Positions 25,101 through 40,100 of a stretch of DNA of 64,000 nucleotides are shown here, one piece after another. Position numbers and translations under genes: made by a program. The stretch spans positions 6,850,979 to 6,914,978 of the forward strand of contig VWZX01004666.1 in the NCBI GenBank assembly GCA_013399015.1. The letters run 5' to 3'. The notes below the pieces were generated by a model. The model had not been told where the DNA came from. It did no database searches and saw only the letters and a program-made list of their open reading frames with translations. Positions within the stretch are counted from its first letter, which is position 1. The number at the start of each line of letters is the position of its first letter. Origin of the DNA: Galbula dea (lineage: Eukaryota > Chordata > Aves > Piciformes > Galbulidae).

Positions 25101-28100
25101 TCTACTTGCATAAGTAATACAAGTATTTTCCTCATTTATTCTATAAAGGATGAAGCAGGAATAGTAGTTGGAAAAAGTATTTGTGTGTGGTCTTGGCCAT
25201 TTAGGATGACTTTACAGTGACTTTTATGAAAATGTAGCAGGGAGTGTTATGTTCCCTGTAAGAATGAAAGTGGTAAGTGCAATCTGTATGATAAATGAGC
25301 ACTAACCAAAGGACAATGTGGGTCTATTCAAGTATTCGGTGGTGGTGTGCTTCTGTGAGAGCACATGGTAGGGCTTTAAAGTATTCAAAGTAGCTAATCA
25401 GGCACTGGGAATGTGGATATTAAAGTCCAATTGTAGCAGGGCTATTTCTTGACCAGATGAAAAGGGAATGGTAAACCACAGAAACTTTACAGACTTTTGG
25501 TTTGTGGACTTATTTGCACTCCTGATTATTTTGCTTGCTTTGGAAGGTGAAGTATGGTGGGGCAGATGAGGTAAGTTGAATGATCAGTGGGTGTGTCTAT
25601 CAAGACCTTAGGGAGGCTGGGCTTGCTTTCACAGTGGAAGGAATTTTGCTTCATAAGGGGAATACAGGAAAAGGGACACCTTCCCAGGACCACCAGAGGG
25701 AGAAATGCAGCACCCTCTGTCTCTTCCAGTAACAAGAGTTCAGGTGCTGAGCTTGTGTCAGGGCTATTTTTTCACAGGCGTTGCCTTCTCAAGCTAAACA
25801 GTTAAGTATGCTGTGAGGCTGTGCCACATTAAACTTTCATAGCAGTTTATGATTTAAACCTGCTGAAACTTAGGCTTCTGAGTAAATGTGACCTTATAAC
25901 AACAAAAAAATGTCAAGTATATTTTGAAAGGTTAGAAATGCATCCTCATTGCTAAAATGTTCGAAGTTTTAGAGTATGTGCTTATCAGCTGAAACAAATT
26001 GTTCACAGTCTTGCCTACAGATTGAGGACTTCATATGAACAAACTTAACACTCCCTACAAGCCACCTCCTCCCAACACTATGGCAACAATTGTTTGCTTG
26101 CTATTCCCTTAAGCAGTGCTTAAATTTCACACCCGTATTACACCCATGTGATGCTTGCAGTGGTAATGATTTGTTTTTCAAATACTTTTAAGCTGTATGA
26201 AAGAACTTTGTGTGCTCTGGTTTAAAAAAAAGAATAAAACCATAGAATGCTTATTTTATAGTACTTTAAATGTATTTGGGGAGGCAAAGTTGCATACATG
26301 ATAGAGTACCAAAAGCACACTAGAACTCAGAGGACTTGGTTACTCTTCCTATTGCTTAGGTAGTCAAAGCTTCTACATTTTCCTCAGGGAGGACAAAGTG
26401 AGCAAGGTACCTAGAAAAAGCATTGGTGATTTCTTGATATAATGATGTCTGTGTATATAGGGGAATATGTCAGTGGGTGTTACATCTTACTAAGAAATAG
26501 AATTCCCATTTCCCCACCTTTTAAATAAAGTGATTATCATGTCCTCTGTAAAGTTATCTGAGATCTACTGATTTTAAAAATGCTTCTATTAGCTTCTGAG
26601 TATGTCATCTATCAGTCAACTTATTTTTTGAGTTCTTCTCAAGGTATAGGCTTAATGTGGGAGATGAGAATGTAATAAAAATATAGGATATGCAATATGG
26701 AACTGCGTAGATGCTTTATATAGTACATGTGTAACCCTCTTTTTCTTAGCTAGTACAGTTTATTTATATAACACAAAGTATAAGCCTATTTTTATTGGCT
26801 AATGTAGTCTTTTCCTATTGAAAATACTGAGGCAGGGAATATCTATGAGTAATCTTATCTGACAAATCTATTTTGTAAGGTTGTGCATAAACCCCCAGTC
26901 CTTGCAAGGTGCCACATAAGATAACTCTCTCAGTGAAGGAAGTGTTCTAGAGACTTCGTGTCTGATGTAACAGTCATGATTTTTAGTATCTTGCTAAAAT
27001 TGGAAGGAAGTATAACAGCAGTGGTATGCCTGAGTTAAAGATCAAATGCATATGACGTCAGAGTATGAAGAAAAAGAAAAGACTTAATAATGAAAATTAC
27101 ACATTGACATTTTTCTTGCTTCATTTCTGGGTGAGAAAATTACTATTAAAAATATGCCAAATCTTAAGTGAATGGAAGCTGCACTGTAGTAGCTGTTATT
27201 TAGGTATATAAACTGTTACCTGTATTAAACTTATGTAAAATCTTTGGGGGAAAAAAGCACCATTTTTGAATTGCCAGGTCTAAGTCATGTACAAATAAAG
27301 CTGTAACTGATAGATGGTGTAACTGTGTATTATCCTGGGTAGATACATCTTTAGTACATTACTCTTTGCATGGCTCTGTTCTGAGAAAAAACAGTTGTTC
27401 ACTAAAGACGATGAAGAATGATTTAAGTTTTATTTTTGACTGGCTGATGCTCTCTCACCCTTGTGGTTAGCACAGAACTGACTCACAGAAAATTCTACAG
27501 ACTTATAGGCTGAAGTAGGAATGCCATCCAGATGAAGGTCTAAAAAGAGAAACTCTGGATCGCATTTCTAAATATCACATTTCTGCTCTGTTGCCAATTA
27601 TAGCTATTCAAAGGTGTGACAGTAGTTACTAGATGATTGTCTGTTTGACAAGGTCAGATGAAAGATGCTGATGTCTAAAATGTAAAGACATAGTGCTTGT
27701 TGTTCATTGTAAGAACAGGAACTGAGTTGCAGTTGTAAACTGGCCAAGTTATTTATGTAACTTGAGAGAGAGCTAAAAATTTTTATATGAACTTTATATA
27801 ATATAGTCTGCATTGAACCTTCTTGGTTAAAAAAAATGCTGATGATTAGAGATTACTATTATTTATAAAATTAAGCTTTATAAATTTAATTACTTTGAAA
27901 ATAATTTTATTTTCTACTTAAAGCCTTCCTGGACTGGCCAAATTCCTCAATGCAGCACCGTGGTGGGACAAAAGCACGGTCTCTGTCCCAAGGCAGTGCA
28001 GCTGGGTTAGTCTCATTCTGCCTATGCTCAGGACAATAATCATGGCTAGGCTTTGCGAACGAAGATTTGGGAAGGGCTCTACCCACGTTTGTTGCAAGCG

Positions 28101-31100
28101 CGTTGGTGGCTACAAAGGCCAATACGAGATAAGCATGAGCGTTTGCAAAAGGCACAGCAGAAAGACTCCTTAGATGGTGTGTTCTGCAAGGCACGATTCT
28201 TTCTGTGTTGTCTTTTCACAAACCTCCATGTTAAAGAACTGCTAGCACAAATGTAGGGAGGAAAAGGACTGTCTAACACCCAGAGCTGAAGGCAAATCCC
28301 TCAGGCTGATTTGTAAAGAACCAATTTACCCTTTTTCTTAAGGTTTGCTTTTACTAAGTTGGAATGGAGATGAGCCCTTTCTTGTGCTGAGGGAGGACAG
28401 GAAACTAAGCAAACCCATTGGAGACAATGTGCTGTAAGCTAATGGGGGAACACATGGAGTAATATAAATGTTTCATGCTCTCTCACAACCCTCTTGCTTT
28501 GATAACCTCTCTTTTTTTTTTCCCCCCATGAAACTGCTTTCAAGCTGTTACATTTTAAAGGTGTCCCTAGAGATGTTTGAATCCTGTAGAATTTGGGGTA
28601 GGTGAACAATGAAGCAACAGATGTTAGTGGCTCTTCATTTTACTCACTCTAACCGCTGGAACAAGCTGTTCTGCTCTAGCTCAAGATGCCTGTGTCAGAG
28701 CTGGTATGCTGAGACAGTCCATGAGAAGATGCACACACAGATATGTCTCTTTCCTTTGCTCCTTAGCAGTTCTTATCTGCAGTTTGAGCTATTGATGCTT
28801 CCTGTCATGTGCATGGATAGAGACTATCACCTCTCCCGGGACAGCTGAAGAAGGAGAGTTATCATATCAGCTACGGATCTATCAGAGAGGCCAGACTTTT
28901 ACTCTCCTTTTATCTGCATATCAAGCTCACCAAGCATAAATATACTGTTAAATTTACAGATAATGTTTGCTTTCCTCCTGCACAGATCATGTTTTGCACT
29001 TTGAACACTCATAAAGCTGATATGGACAAGCTCTTAGGTGCACAAATTGGCCTTGAAGATTTCATATTTGCCCACATAAAAGGACAAAGAAAAGAAGTGG
29101 AAATTCTTAAAACTGATGATGTGCTTGGGCTTACCATTACAGACAATGGAACTGGCTGTGCATTTATAAAGGTAAATTTAATTACCTTTATAATTTGTTC
29201 TATGGAAGCTTCTGTTACTAAACCAGGTTAATTATTGCTTTAATGATCCTTTAGAACTATAAAATCTTTTATTATCAGATATATGGTAAGTATAAAATAA
29301 AGTTGCTTTTCTGTAGGTACATAATTCAAAATTAGTTCAGCTATTTCTGTACTGCATGTCGTTCAAAATTAGTTCGTTTGTTCATTGCTTCTGTAATGTG
29401 TATCAGCTTTACAATGCAACCATTGTATTTTTCCGACCTACTCTGAGGTTGTAGGTGTTAGTTACTGCTTGCATCTGCCCCCTCTTTTTTTAAAGTGATT
29501 TTCTGATGTCATTGATTAGGTGCTTATAGAATGTCTGTCACTCATGTGGTAATGAGATCATGTTTTTTAAGTCTTTGACTTTTCACAGAGCAGAAGCCCT
29601 TGTGCTGTATAAAAGTAGGCCCAAGTGTACTGCTTTTTCAATTTTCTGATATTGTTGCCTTATAGGTAGGGTGAATTAAAAGGTACCAAGTACATGAACT
29701 AACGGAATTTACTAAACTTGAGTAGCATGTATGGGCAGTAACACGTACAATATATTAATCGTAATTGCTTTCCTACTCATCTTCTGTCTGACCTCCAGAT
29801 AGTATGTTTTGAGTCAAGTAGAGGCTGAGCAATTGATGCTACCCTCCTTGCTAGATTAGGAACCTTAACTGCATTTTCTGACTTTTTCAGATGCTTTAAT
29901 CTAATCTACTCCAATTACCCATTTTTAGTGAGGCATTGGCAATTATCTTTGATTACTGATGTGGCAATCACTGTTCTTGTTGCTATTGTAAACAGAAGTG
30001 CTTGTATGGAGAGGTGTTATTCTCTATTCATTCCTTAGCTACCATGGATATAAAACAAGACATGGTTTAGAAATAGGTTTGATTGTCTTTGTTTAAAATG
30101 CGATTGAGACTGTGCTTGAAGAAACTAAGATGGCAGCAGAGGATTCAGTAAGCATTTCTGCAAAATCACAGCCTCATTTTTATGCCTACAGACACAGAAT
30201 TCTGAATTTCTAGTGTTAGCATCCATGCAGCCCATAACATTCAGTCACACTGCTGCTTATGTGGTATTTTTAGAGAAGGCATGGAAATCAGTGCTTCAGT
30301 GATTAAAGTTCACATGTGCAGCACTGTACAGAGTTACTCTCTCTGTACCTGGTTGGTAATATGGAGAGAGAGAAGAGCCATCACATAGACTACTGCACAA
30401 TTGGAGCAGACCAGAAAACTCTCACCACATTAGCAAGACAAGCATAATTTTTAGTAGATTGTATAAAACTTGTCTGAACAAATATATCATTGTCCTTGGC
30501 TGGTTTAATAATAAGCAATATAATGAAAATAGTGCAGTCATCATGGGAATGCCTCAGTTTAAAGAAGTTTATAGGAGCTTGCTTTGTTGGTGTTGCATAT
30601 GTAGCTAAGAAAAACAGCATGGGAAATATATATGCAAAAGTAAAAGCTGCATCTTTTTTGTACTTGGTTGTCTAGGGAAATGACTAAGCAGATACTGTCT
30701 CAAGTTTGATAGAATTTTTTTTATATGTACATACTTTCCTTGAAAATTTGGTCCGATGTTTCATTAATAATTTACCCATCTGTGGGTTATTGAAAGCTGT
30801 TATGGGCTGTAGTCATTTTATTGCATTTTGAATAGCAAGGCAGTTTCTGTGTTTGATGTGTTTGTAAACCTGATGCTCCATGAACAGCAGGTTCTTCTCC
30901 TTACTAAGAACAAAACTTGTAGCTGTTCTACTTTCACAAATTTGTTTTCTGGGTACATTGCCAGTTGGGAAGATGTATTATGGAATCAAATTAGCCATTC
31001 AAAGCGTAACAGTAGAACTTGAAGCATGACCGACTGCTGTCTAAGGAGGCATTATAAAATGGAGTGATGCAATTAATTTTAGGCATTGTGTATAAAATAT

Positions 31101-34100
31101 CCTAGCTTCTACGTGGACTGTAAAGCACTTGAAATATAGGCATATTAATTGCGTCTTAATTACTGTGACAATGTAGTGTGACTGTCTCTGGTCAGTTAAC
31201 ATGGAATGATGGTAAACACTAAGTTCTATGAAAAAGAATGTTTGCTGTGACACAAATAACATAGCCACTGAGTATTACTTAAACAGTTTTGGTGTTAGGA
31301 TGCAAATGAAGAAGAAAAGCTAAACAAAAATTAATTCAATGTGTAGACTCAGCCAGCAACTAAGCTCCATGGAACCAGGCTCACATATAACTACTAGGAA
31401 GAAATTAACTATCCAAGCTAAAACCAGGACAGGTGGGCGTGCTTTTGAATCTTGGCACCTGGTAACAGAAATGCATTTGGGACCTCATTTCTGTTGTATG
31501 TACAATACCTCCCTCTTCCTTCACCATGAGGCTGTCTCAGTTTTAATCTAGGTTAAAGAAAAAAAAGTGCTAGAAAGGGTTACATTCAGCCTTGAAACTA
31601 AAAATTGTTGCAGTATGTTATAGGACACTGAGCACTATCACACTTCCCACTGACTCTCTCAGCTGAAGGCACATATGTGGGCTCAGAGATGTGCACATAA
31701 ACTAGAAGCAGGTTTCTGAGATAGTGGTGCAGCTAAGCTAGGTGTTATAGTAGTAGGTGGCAATATGTTTATCTCCCATGTTTTACTGTTAATCTCCCTC
31801 AAAGTTAGCCTGAACAACATCAGTCTTTGTTGAAAAGTGTATTATTCAGGGAGATATTGGAATGAAATTCATATCTCTATAAAATATAAGATATTCTATG
31901 TCATAGATTTTCTGTCGAATAGCCATAGGATAATGGCTTACGTGACTCTAGGCATGCAATAAACAAATATGATAGTGTATAACAACTGCAAACAGAATCA
32001 CTGAATCTTCAACTGTCAAGTGTCCTTTAACTGAATTTATAAATCATAGAAACATTTTAAAGTTATTTTTCCTTCACTTTGTAAATTCCACTTCACAAAA
32101 ACACTAACTTCTGTTACGTTTTATGACTTTTAGACCATTTGTGTTTGTATTCCTTAAGATGACATTTAGAATAATTTCTTATTCTTCAGTGTTATTTCAG
32201 AGGAAATACTTCACTATGCAACTGTATATCTTGATGAGGAAAATGGTAGACCACTAGATCACCTCCTTTGCTGCATGCCTGCCTGTTCTCTCTCACCTCA
32301 ACTTTTTTGTGGGTCTCTAATCATACAGCGGGTATATTCAGATTGGGAAGGAATCAGTATGGCAAATGGTACCATTACAGATGGATCTTAAGACTGGCCC
32401 TTTTGAGCATGGTATTTTTTAGCTTATCACATTTTTTTATTGTCCCTGGATTATACTTGGGAAAAATTCTGTTTCTGTGCTTGCCAAATTGTTAAATCAA
32501 AATAAAACCCCAAGCCTCAATTAAGCATTCACATTACTGACACATTTGGGTTCAGTTTTAAAGCACAAAAGTATTTGCTTATTCATAAGCCTTAATTTCT
32601 AAAGTGTGGTTGCACTTTTTTCCTTTTGATTTTGTATTCAATGCTTATTAAAATACTTTGAAAATAATGCTTTCCAAAATGTTTTATTGAAATCTCATAG
32701 ACAAAACACACTGCTGGTATAATAAGCTAAATGGTATTGTTGTTGTTAACTGACATTCTTGAAACTGTGGTGTCACTTCTTTACCTTTTACTGAAATGTC
32801 TCTTATTTCTAATTTTGTGTTTAAACAATAGCGAATCAAAGAAGGTAGCCTTATGGACCAAACCAAAATGGTCTGCGTGGGCGATCACATAGAGACTATA
32901 AATGGAAAAAATGTGTCACATTGTCGGCATTATGAAGTTGCCAAAATGCTAAAAGATCTGGAGAAAGGTCAGATGTTTAAGCTGGAGCTGATAGAGCCTA
33001 TGAGAGCATTTGGTGAGTGACCTGACTGTCCACCTTGTTTACTGGATATTGAAATCCCAACATTGCATTGTACTGTAAGTTTGTTTTCAGACTGAAGCCA
33101 GTTGTCTGCCAAAGGTAACATAACTGCTACAGGAAAGTGCATTTTTTTTTTTCTTTCCCTGAAGTGGGAACTTTATGAATGGATTTTTTTCCATCCTGCT
33201 TTTCTCCAGCAGTCATCCTGGTGTAGGCTACCTCAACCTGAGTCCGTTGCTCCATTCTTTTGCCACTACATGATGATGCAAAATAAGTACAGGAACTGTT
33301 TCATAGATAGAGTTTTAATGCATAGATCACCAATGCGCTGATTCTTGAGCCTTCGCTTTTTCTATATTGATAGGCAAACTCTGTTCATCTGTGTGTGAGA
33401 TATTTCTGTTTCTGTACCCTTTATTGGGGACTGTGTTCTCTCGTGCAGAAGAATGCTGCAGAGAACACTGTTTGGGGTTCCCTAGATCACCTCCTTTGCT
33501 GCATGCCTGCCTCTTCTCCCTCTCCTCAACTTTTTTGTGGGTCTCTAATCATACAGCAGGTATATTCAGATTTGGAAGGAAACAGTATGGCAAAGCTCTG
33601 TCTTTACCTACCACCTGCATGCTAATGAGAAAGTGATACTTATATAGGAAGAATGCATACCTACTGCTAATCCTTATGTATATTAATTTTATCAGTGTGG
33701 TAAACAACAACAACAAAGAGTAGGTTTATCTCAGGGAGCCAAAATAGATACTACATTTTAATTTTTATTTTCTCAGTGTTTCACATCCCCCCTCAACTAT
33801 GTAGTATTTTCCTGTAATAAAAACTTTAAAATGCTACTAAATTGCAAGTTTTCACACATCCTTGTGCATGCCCACACTAACAGCAAGTTCAGAATCACCA
33901 TCTTCACCACAGCAGCAAAAGTCTGAAATGTTTGTTTTTCAAATACTTTTTTACCTGTTAGTTTACAACTGCTGTCATACACCAGTCTTGACACTTGGTG
34001 TCAGAAGAGGAGCAGAAATTGAAAATGAGAGAAGTGAAGATTTCTTGGTTTGGGTGCTTCTGTGACAAATGGGGAATACGAGTTAAACTCTAATGCGTTT

Positions 34101-37100
34101 GGATATGTTTATACTCCTGTTAAGTGACTGTGTTTTATGCATTATGCTACAGTAGTCCTGCATATATATGCTATTGCAATTAGTAATATAGGAGTAATTA
34201 TTAGCAATATATTAGTAATTTAGGAGAAGTCTCAGTGTGAAACTACTAACTTATTTTTCTGCCTCTCAGCAGAATATGAAATAAATATAACTTACTGTAT
34301 GGATATTTTTGTCACATGTATCTAGGCTGCCTCAACTACTTCTAGGCAAGCCTTGTAGCACAGAACTAAAGACTTGTCTGAATAGGTTTGGTGCTTACCA
34401 GTCTCAGCTGGCCCTCTATGAGCTGGCAAATAAAATCACAGAAAGTAAAGGCAGCATAACGCAAACTCTAAGTTTAAATTGTGATTGTGTGACTGTGAAA
34501 AACAGTTTCTGTGGTGGCCAGAGGGCTTTGATCTGAAGTATTGCAACTAAAAGCTATGTCAAATGATGAGTTTTAAAGTGCTAATGGTGACAGAACTAGA
34601 AAATGATGTATGTTTTATCAGGGATGACTTTTTTGAAAAATATCTGGCAGGGATGATTACAATCTTAAGGATGCCTTAAACTGTCCTTGAAGAAATAGAA
34701 GGATTAAAGAAAAGTGTTGATCCTAAGTACATGTGTAAGAGACTGTACCATATCTATTTGCTAAAACAAAAGCAACTAAAATTTACTTTTCAAGACTTGT
34801 TGGGCAGAATAATCTGGATTTTTTGCTACTTATGCAAGAATGATGCAGTGGAATCCACCTGGGCAAAATTAATACAGCATGTTAAAGTCTTGCTTTCAAG
34901 GAGACCTTATTAGAAAGGCCTGCTGTTAAAAGGAGGGATAATCTGGTAGAGAAAACAACACAGTTAAGAACAGTTCTGCAAAATTATCTCCTTTGTTATA
35001 GCACTTTCCAGATTAACTATGTAACTCCCATACCAGTAAGTAAATTAAAGCCTTGCCACATTTGAATATAAAATTATGTCCTAGAACAAGAAAGCCAAGA
35101 CTTAAATGATTCCATATTCTATTTAGTAACTGGGGTGCCCTTACCAACAAGGAAAGCTGAATTCAGGTAAAGAAAACTTTGAGTAAACACAAATATTCTT
35201 ATAGAGATTTATCAGGTGTGAAATCATGACCTCAGTGAAACTAATGGAAAAATTACAGATCTACTTATGGGTATTTCATATATGTGCCTGCTGGTAATCA
35301 AATTGTTAGCTCAGCTGAATGTGACTCATCATGACCTGTTTAGCAGTAGTGTTTGAACCACTGCATCAGTGAAAGACAAATGTTGCAATGCTAAACCTGC
35401 TATGTAGTCTGCCTGTAAAGACCTGATGACTTCAGCCATTAGATAATAGTAAGTAATAAATTCTTCTACTTTTCTGTAGAATAGGGAAATAAAATTATAC
35501 AAAGTGCATATATGAAATGGAGTGCAATAGGTCTATAAAGATACATTGGTCAGTAGAAGTCCTAGCTTCAGTGCAGTCAAGTAGACATTGAAGTTTGAAG
35601 ACAAACAATTGCCAGCAAAACTATATTCAGAATACAGTTAATTTATAATTAATTTTTTACTTATGTCTAGATCTTGGCTAGACTAAAAAGTTAATGTAAT
35701 AGTCAAAGCAGATATGTCATATTCTGATGTACCATATACTTAGTTTTGTTTGCTATTCTTTTCTTTTTGTTGTTGTTTGGTTTGTCTTTAGAAAAACTGG
35801 AACCAAGGTCCAAGGTTAAAACTCTATCAGAGGGTAAAATCTCTAGAGGGAGAGAAACACTTCGCCTGAGAACCAAAGGCCCTGCTACTGTGGAGGAAAT
35901 GGTATGGTTATCTTTGGGCTTTTCAATAGTTTAGTCATCTAACACTTGATTTTTTTTTTTCTTAAGGCTGATAAAGTAGAGTAGGAAGAAAAATCTGGAT
36001 GTTACAAATTTTGTGGGACTTAAGAAGGAGATTTCTGTCTGGAGGGAGAAATATGTATGTAAAGTTGAAGACTAAAAGGGGTAAGATGGGGCTGAAGAGT
36101 CTGGAAACAGCCTGTATTTGGATGTCATGGATTATATGGGCGAATTTAAGGTACATTGAACCAAGGAGTGTTGACAGGAGAGAAGGAAGGAAAAAAAGAA
36201 GGGGAGTGGTTGAAGAGTCAGTTGTGTTTCTAACACTGCAAAAGGTACTGGGCTGGTATAAGGGTTGTTGTAAGAGGAAGCTAATAATGTATGTTAACAT
36301 GAATATGCGTAAAACCTGGATTAGTGTTTGGGAGAAGAAATTCTGTGTTCCTCTAAAGCTGATGAGGATTTGATGAAGATCTGTAATGTCAGGACATGTA
36401 AGACCTCTATTTAGTTTGAATGTGAGAGCTATGTGGGTTTGACATTAGGAGGGAGGCTTAGGTTTGTGAGAAGAGGAAAAGAAAGTGGAATAACGTGTTT
36501 TACTTCTAGTTTTGTAAGTCTAGGTGGCTAGGATGGGAGTAAGGATAATCAGTGGCAAATTGCTGATTATTTTGAAGTGTGCATGGATATAATCAGATGT
36601 GCTATTTTTCTTCCTTTATTTCAACAAAGCCAAGTGAAGTTGAAGAAAAAGCAATTAAAAAAGTGGATGAGCTTCTTGAAACGTACATGGGGATAAGAGA
36701 CATTGAATTAGGTGAGTTTTTAACAGATACATTAGTAGAAGATTAAATAATTTCTCAGCTTCTGTAGTCTAAGATTTGAGTATTTTAGTCTCTGGATGTA
36801 AGCGAAGCAAAATTTGTCCAGCATAAAAAATCAGTCAAGAATTAGGAAAGGATAAGCTAAATGGAAAGCAATCTTGAAAAGAAAGCTTTTATGAGAGAAG
36901 TACAGAAGGCAAAGCAGAAAAAATAGGTCTGTCATCAAGCTAAGGGCAAAGCATGATGGTTGGACAGGAAGCAGTTAGCACAGAGGAATGAGAACAATAG
37001 GAAATTATCTGAATAGCCAAAAGTCCTTTGTTGGCTGCTCCTACCAGCAAGCATCTGAATGATAGCTTCTACTGTTTTTCTCACAGGAAAAATTCTAGGT

Positions 37101-40100
37101 AAAGTATTATTTGTGCCTCAGCGTGGCGTAGAAGAGAGAGCAGAGCTGCCCAAAACTTTTGAATTTTGTTTTGTAGGTAATACCTAAACTTTCCAATTCC
37201 CAGAAAACTAAAAATTCTCAAAATTTCAAAAATAGCAACTCTGACAGGTAATGTCCCTGCCATGTAAAATGCTCCCAGGAGCCCTGAGTGGTCCTGACCC
37301 TCTGTTCAGGATAGGGAGGATCTCATGTCCTCTTTCTCTCCTGCATCCTCTGCCATGCGGTCCATTTCTGGCTAGACTTCAAAGCTCTGAGTGTTGTACC
37401 AGCTGTGCTTCTGGGAGCTCTTTTGTCCTGCAGCAGTTGCAGTCCTGGCTCAGGCTGGACTTCTGGAGACTTCTGTCCTTGCAGGTTACCTCCAGTGTCC
37501 CCAGGCTCCTGGCCTTATGGGAATAAGTGGCTATATGTGTTCTGGGTTTAGTGTCTGTAGCCCAAAACCCTGAGAGCCTAGACTAGAGCATGGTTTCTTG
37601 GGATATTGAGGTGTGCTATGCTCTGTTCTGTGACAGGGAAGCAAGTCCCTTTGGAAACTGGTGTTCCCTGTGTTTTTGGCTCTCAGTAGCATAACAGGAT
37701 ACCTCTTGTACAGTAGATGGAGGAGTTCACTTTTCAGCACATATGTCTGAGCTGTTTGCCAAGCACCTGGTAGAGTTTTCCAAAGAATTCCTTGATTTAT
37801 TTTTTTAACAAAAGGTCCAGTGTCCTTCATCTTTCAAGTATGTAAGTTTCAAAGAATGCCTGAAAAGAATACTTAAGAAGGAAAAGGTCTTTGTCCTCAA
37901 AGATATTCTGTTCTTCCTAGCTAGGTCGTTGCTTTACCCTTCACCTCTTCCTTCTCTTCCTCCCAAAAAGGCAGTGAAACAAAGAGAAACTGTCAGGAGT
38001 CAAAGACTACAGAGTTCATGTAGCTTTATTTTGCATCTTTGAAGCCATTTCCTAAAGTTCAAATCTTAGAGTCAAAGGCCAATGCTGATGTCAAAAAGAA
38101 GTTTTATCATTTTTAAACAATTAAACAGCTCTAGGACTCTTCAGGAAAGGACAGCTAATCACCTGTCACAAATCTGTTCAATTAACACATGTCAGTGTTT
38201 CATATACTGAATGTGATCAGTCACCCATAAAAATGAAATATGAGGAAAGGATTCATTCAGAGAATGCCAATCACCACTCAGCTAGAAATTTCACTCATTA
38301 CTCAAGCCAGATTAGTTGAAAATGCAAGTCATCACAATGCGACAGCCGACAAGTGATTAAGATCTCAATCATTGCTCACTCCCATGCAGTTCTGTTTGTC
38401 AGAAGCTTTGGATGTCAGTTAATATTGCTCTTTCATCTCCATTAAAATGACATTTTCATGGTGTGATTGAATTCTAAAATAGTGCCCCAGTTTTAAGCCA
38501 GAAGTTAGAGAGAAAGGAAAGAAAAAATAATGTAGAATTACAGACAGAATTAAATAAGAGAGAAAGCCCTTAATTTTTGCATAGTTGAGTGTCTTGACAG
38601 TTTCAGGAATGGCTGGCTAAATCTACACACAAATCCCTAGGCTGGAAAAAGATGCTTGGAAATGATTAATGGAAATGCGTACATTTACTTTTTTTTGGCA
38701 CAGGTTTTATTTTTAGAGATCTAAATGCTGTTGAGATTTACATACCTACCTTTTGAATGCACTTTTACCTTTCAACGTCTCTATTTTACTGAAAACTGGA
38801 CTTAAATCTGCAGAAGGGACAGTTGGCTCTGGAAACATATTCCTTTAGCATTTTATGGGCACATTAGAAATTAGGCTTGACTTCAGCCTCCTTTAAAACA
38901 TAAATGCACCACTGGGAGATAATTCAGGTTATTTTAAATCCTGTCAGTGCTTTCTGGTAAAGGAATGTGAACAGTTGATTAGTAGGAGGGACTCAGGAAG
39001 CATTAGTGGCATTGGTGACATTTTTTTTTTTTTTTTTTAAATCACTGAGGCTTGAATAGTTATGGACTGTATTTGATCCCAAGGGTTCTGGCTGGGAGCA
39101 AGCCTGCATCTATGGGATCCAAGTACAGAATGCTGCTGATTAACAAATGATGACAAAAAGGGCTTCCTGTCCCATTTTTTACTTTCAGCATCTTTAGGCT
39201 AGCTCTTCATCCACTGATCTCTTATTCTGTTTTGTTCTGGTTTTATGCTTTTTGAAGATTTTTTTTGTTGTTGTTGTTCCCTATTATGTTGTCAGACATC
39301 ACAGACAATGTCAGACATTACATATAACTTGCATATTCTCCATTGTTGTTTAGGGGAATTTCAAATCTACTTCTCCCCTCTTTACTTTATTTCTCAAACT
39401 TAATGTCTAGTCAAAATGTCCTAACAGGTTTAAAATTTTCGTCACTCAAGCTTCTTCTTTTGGCTCACTAATCCAGCCCAGCAATATTGGATAGATCTTT
39501 TTATATTGAAATGCTTTGACTAAAGCGATATTCTCACTGCCTCTGTTGTTTTCTGCTCGTTCTGTGACCAGACTTCTTTCCCAAGGAAAGGAGTTGTATA
39601 TTGTATACATTCTGGAGTATATTGTTTATGGCTATTCACTTACTCTGAGGGAATAACGGGAGTTTTATGAAAAAGGGAAAGGTAGCAAAACAGTTAAACA
39701 GTTAAACAGGAAAGGTTCTACAATTCAAGAAGAGTTAGTACTTAAGAGGAAAAGTTATTTCTAATGGTTCCTTGAGTGCCATATCTGACATTGTTCAACA
39801 TGAAACTGAAACTAAGTAATGTTAAACACTGGAACCTGCAGTGACACACTTCATTTTCTGTTGTGTCATAAGGAAGCTGAATGTGAATTTTAGCTCTTTT
39901 AAAGTGTCAGGCCAGAATAATGATGTTTCTAACGTTTTGATGAAGGCAAAGATTCTGATAGCATTACAGCTAAGTAAATATTAAAGTTTGAATGAATATT
40001 GACTTCTGAAAAAGCTTTTGGGGTTTTTTTAGAAGTGGTAAGATATAGATAGCAAAATCACTATGTAAGGTAGATAATAGCAGTGGCAGGTTGATTATTG

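Larger units (their letters stand above)
22151..28985 (+). other. GIPC2 intron 1
   Basis: This 6835-bp intron has donor GTAGGG and acceptor TCCTGCACAG. The first 120 bp belong to the CpG island and the rest is AT-rich. It contains a CCAAA-type simple repeat near 25.05 kb and an antisense retroelement-like fragment at 27.91-28.28 kb. No CR1 was recognised. Confidence 0.9.
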
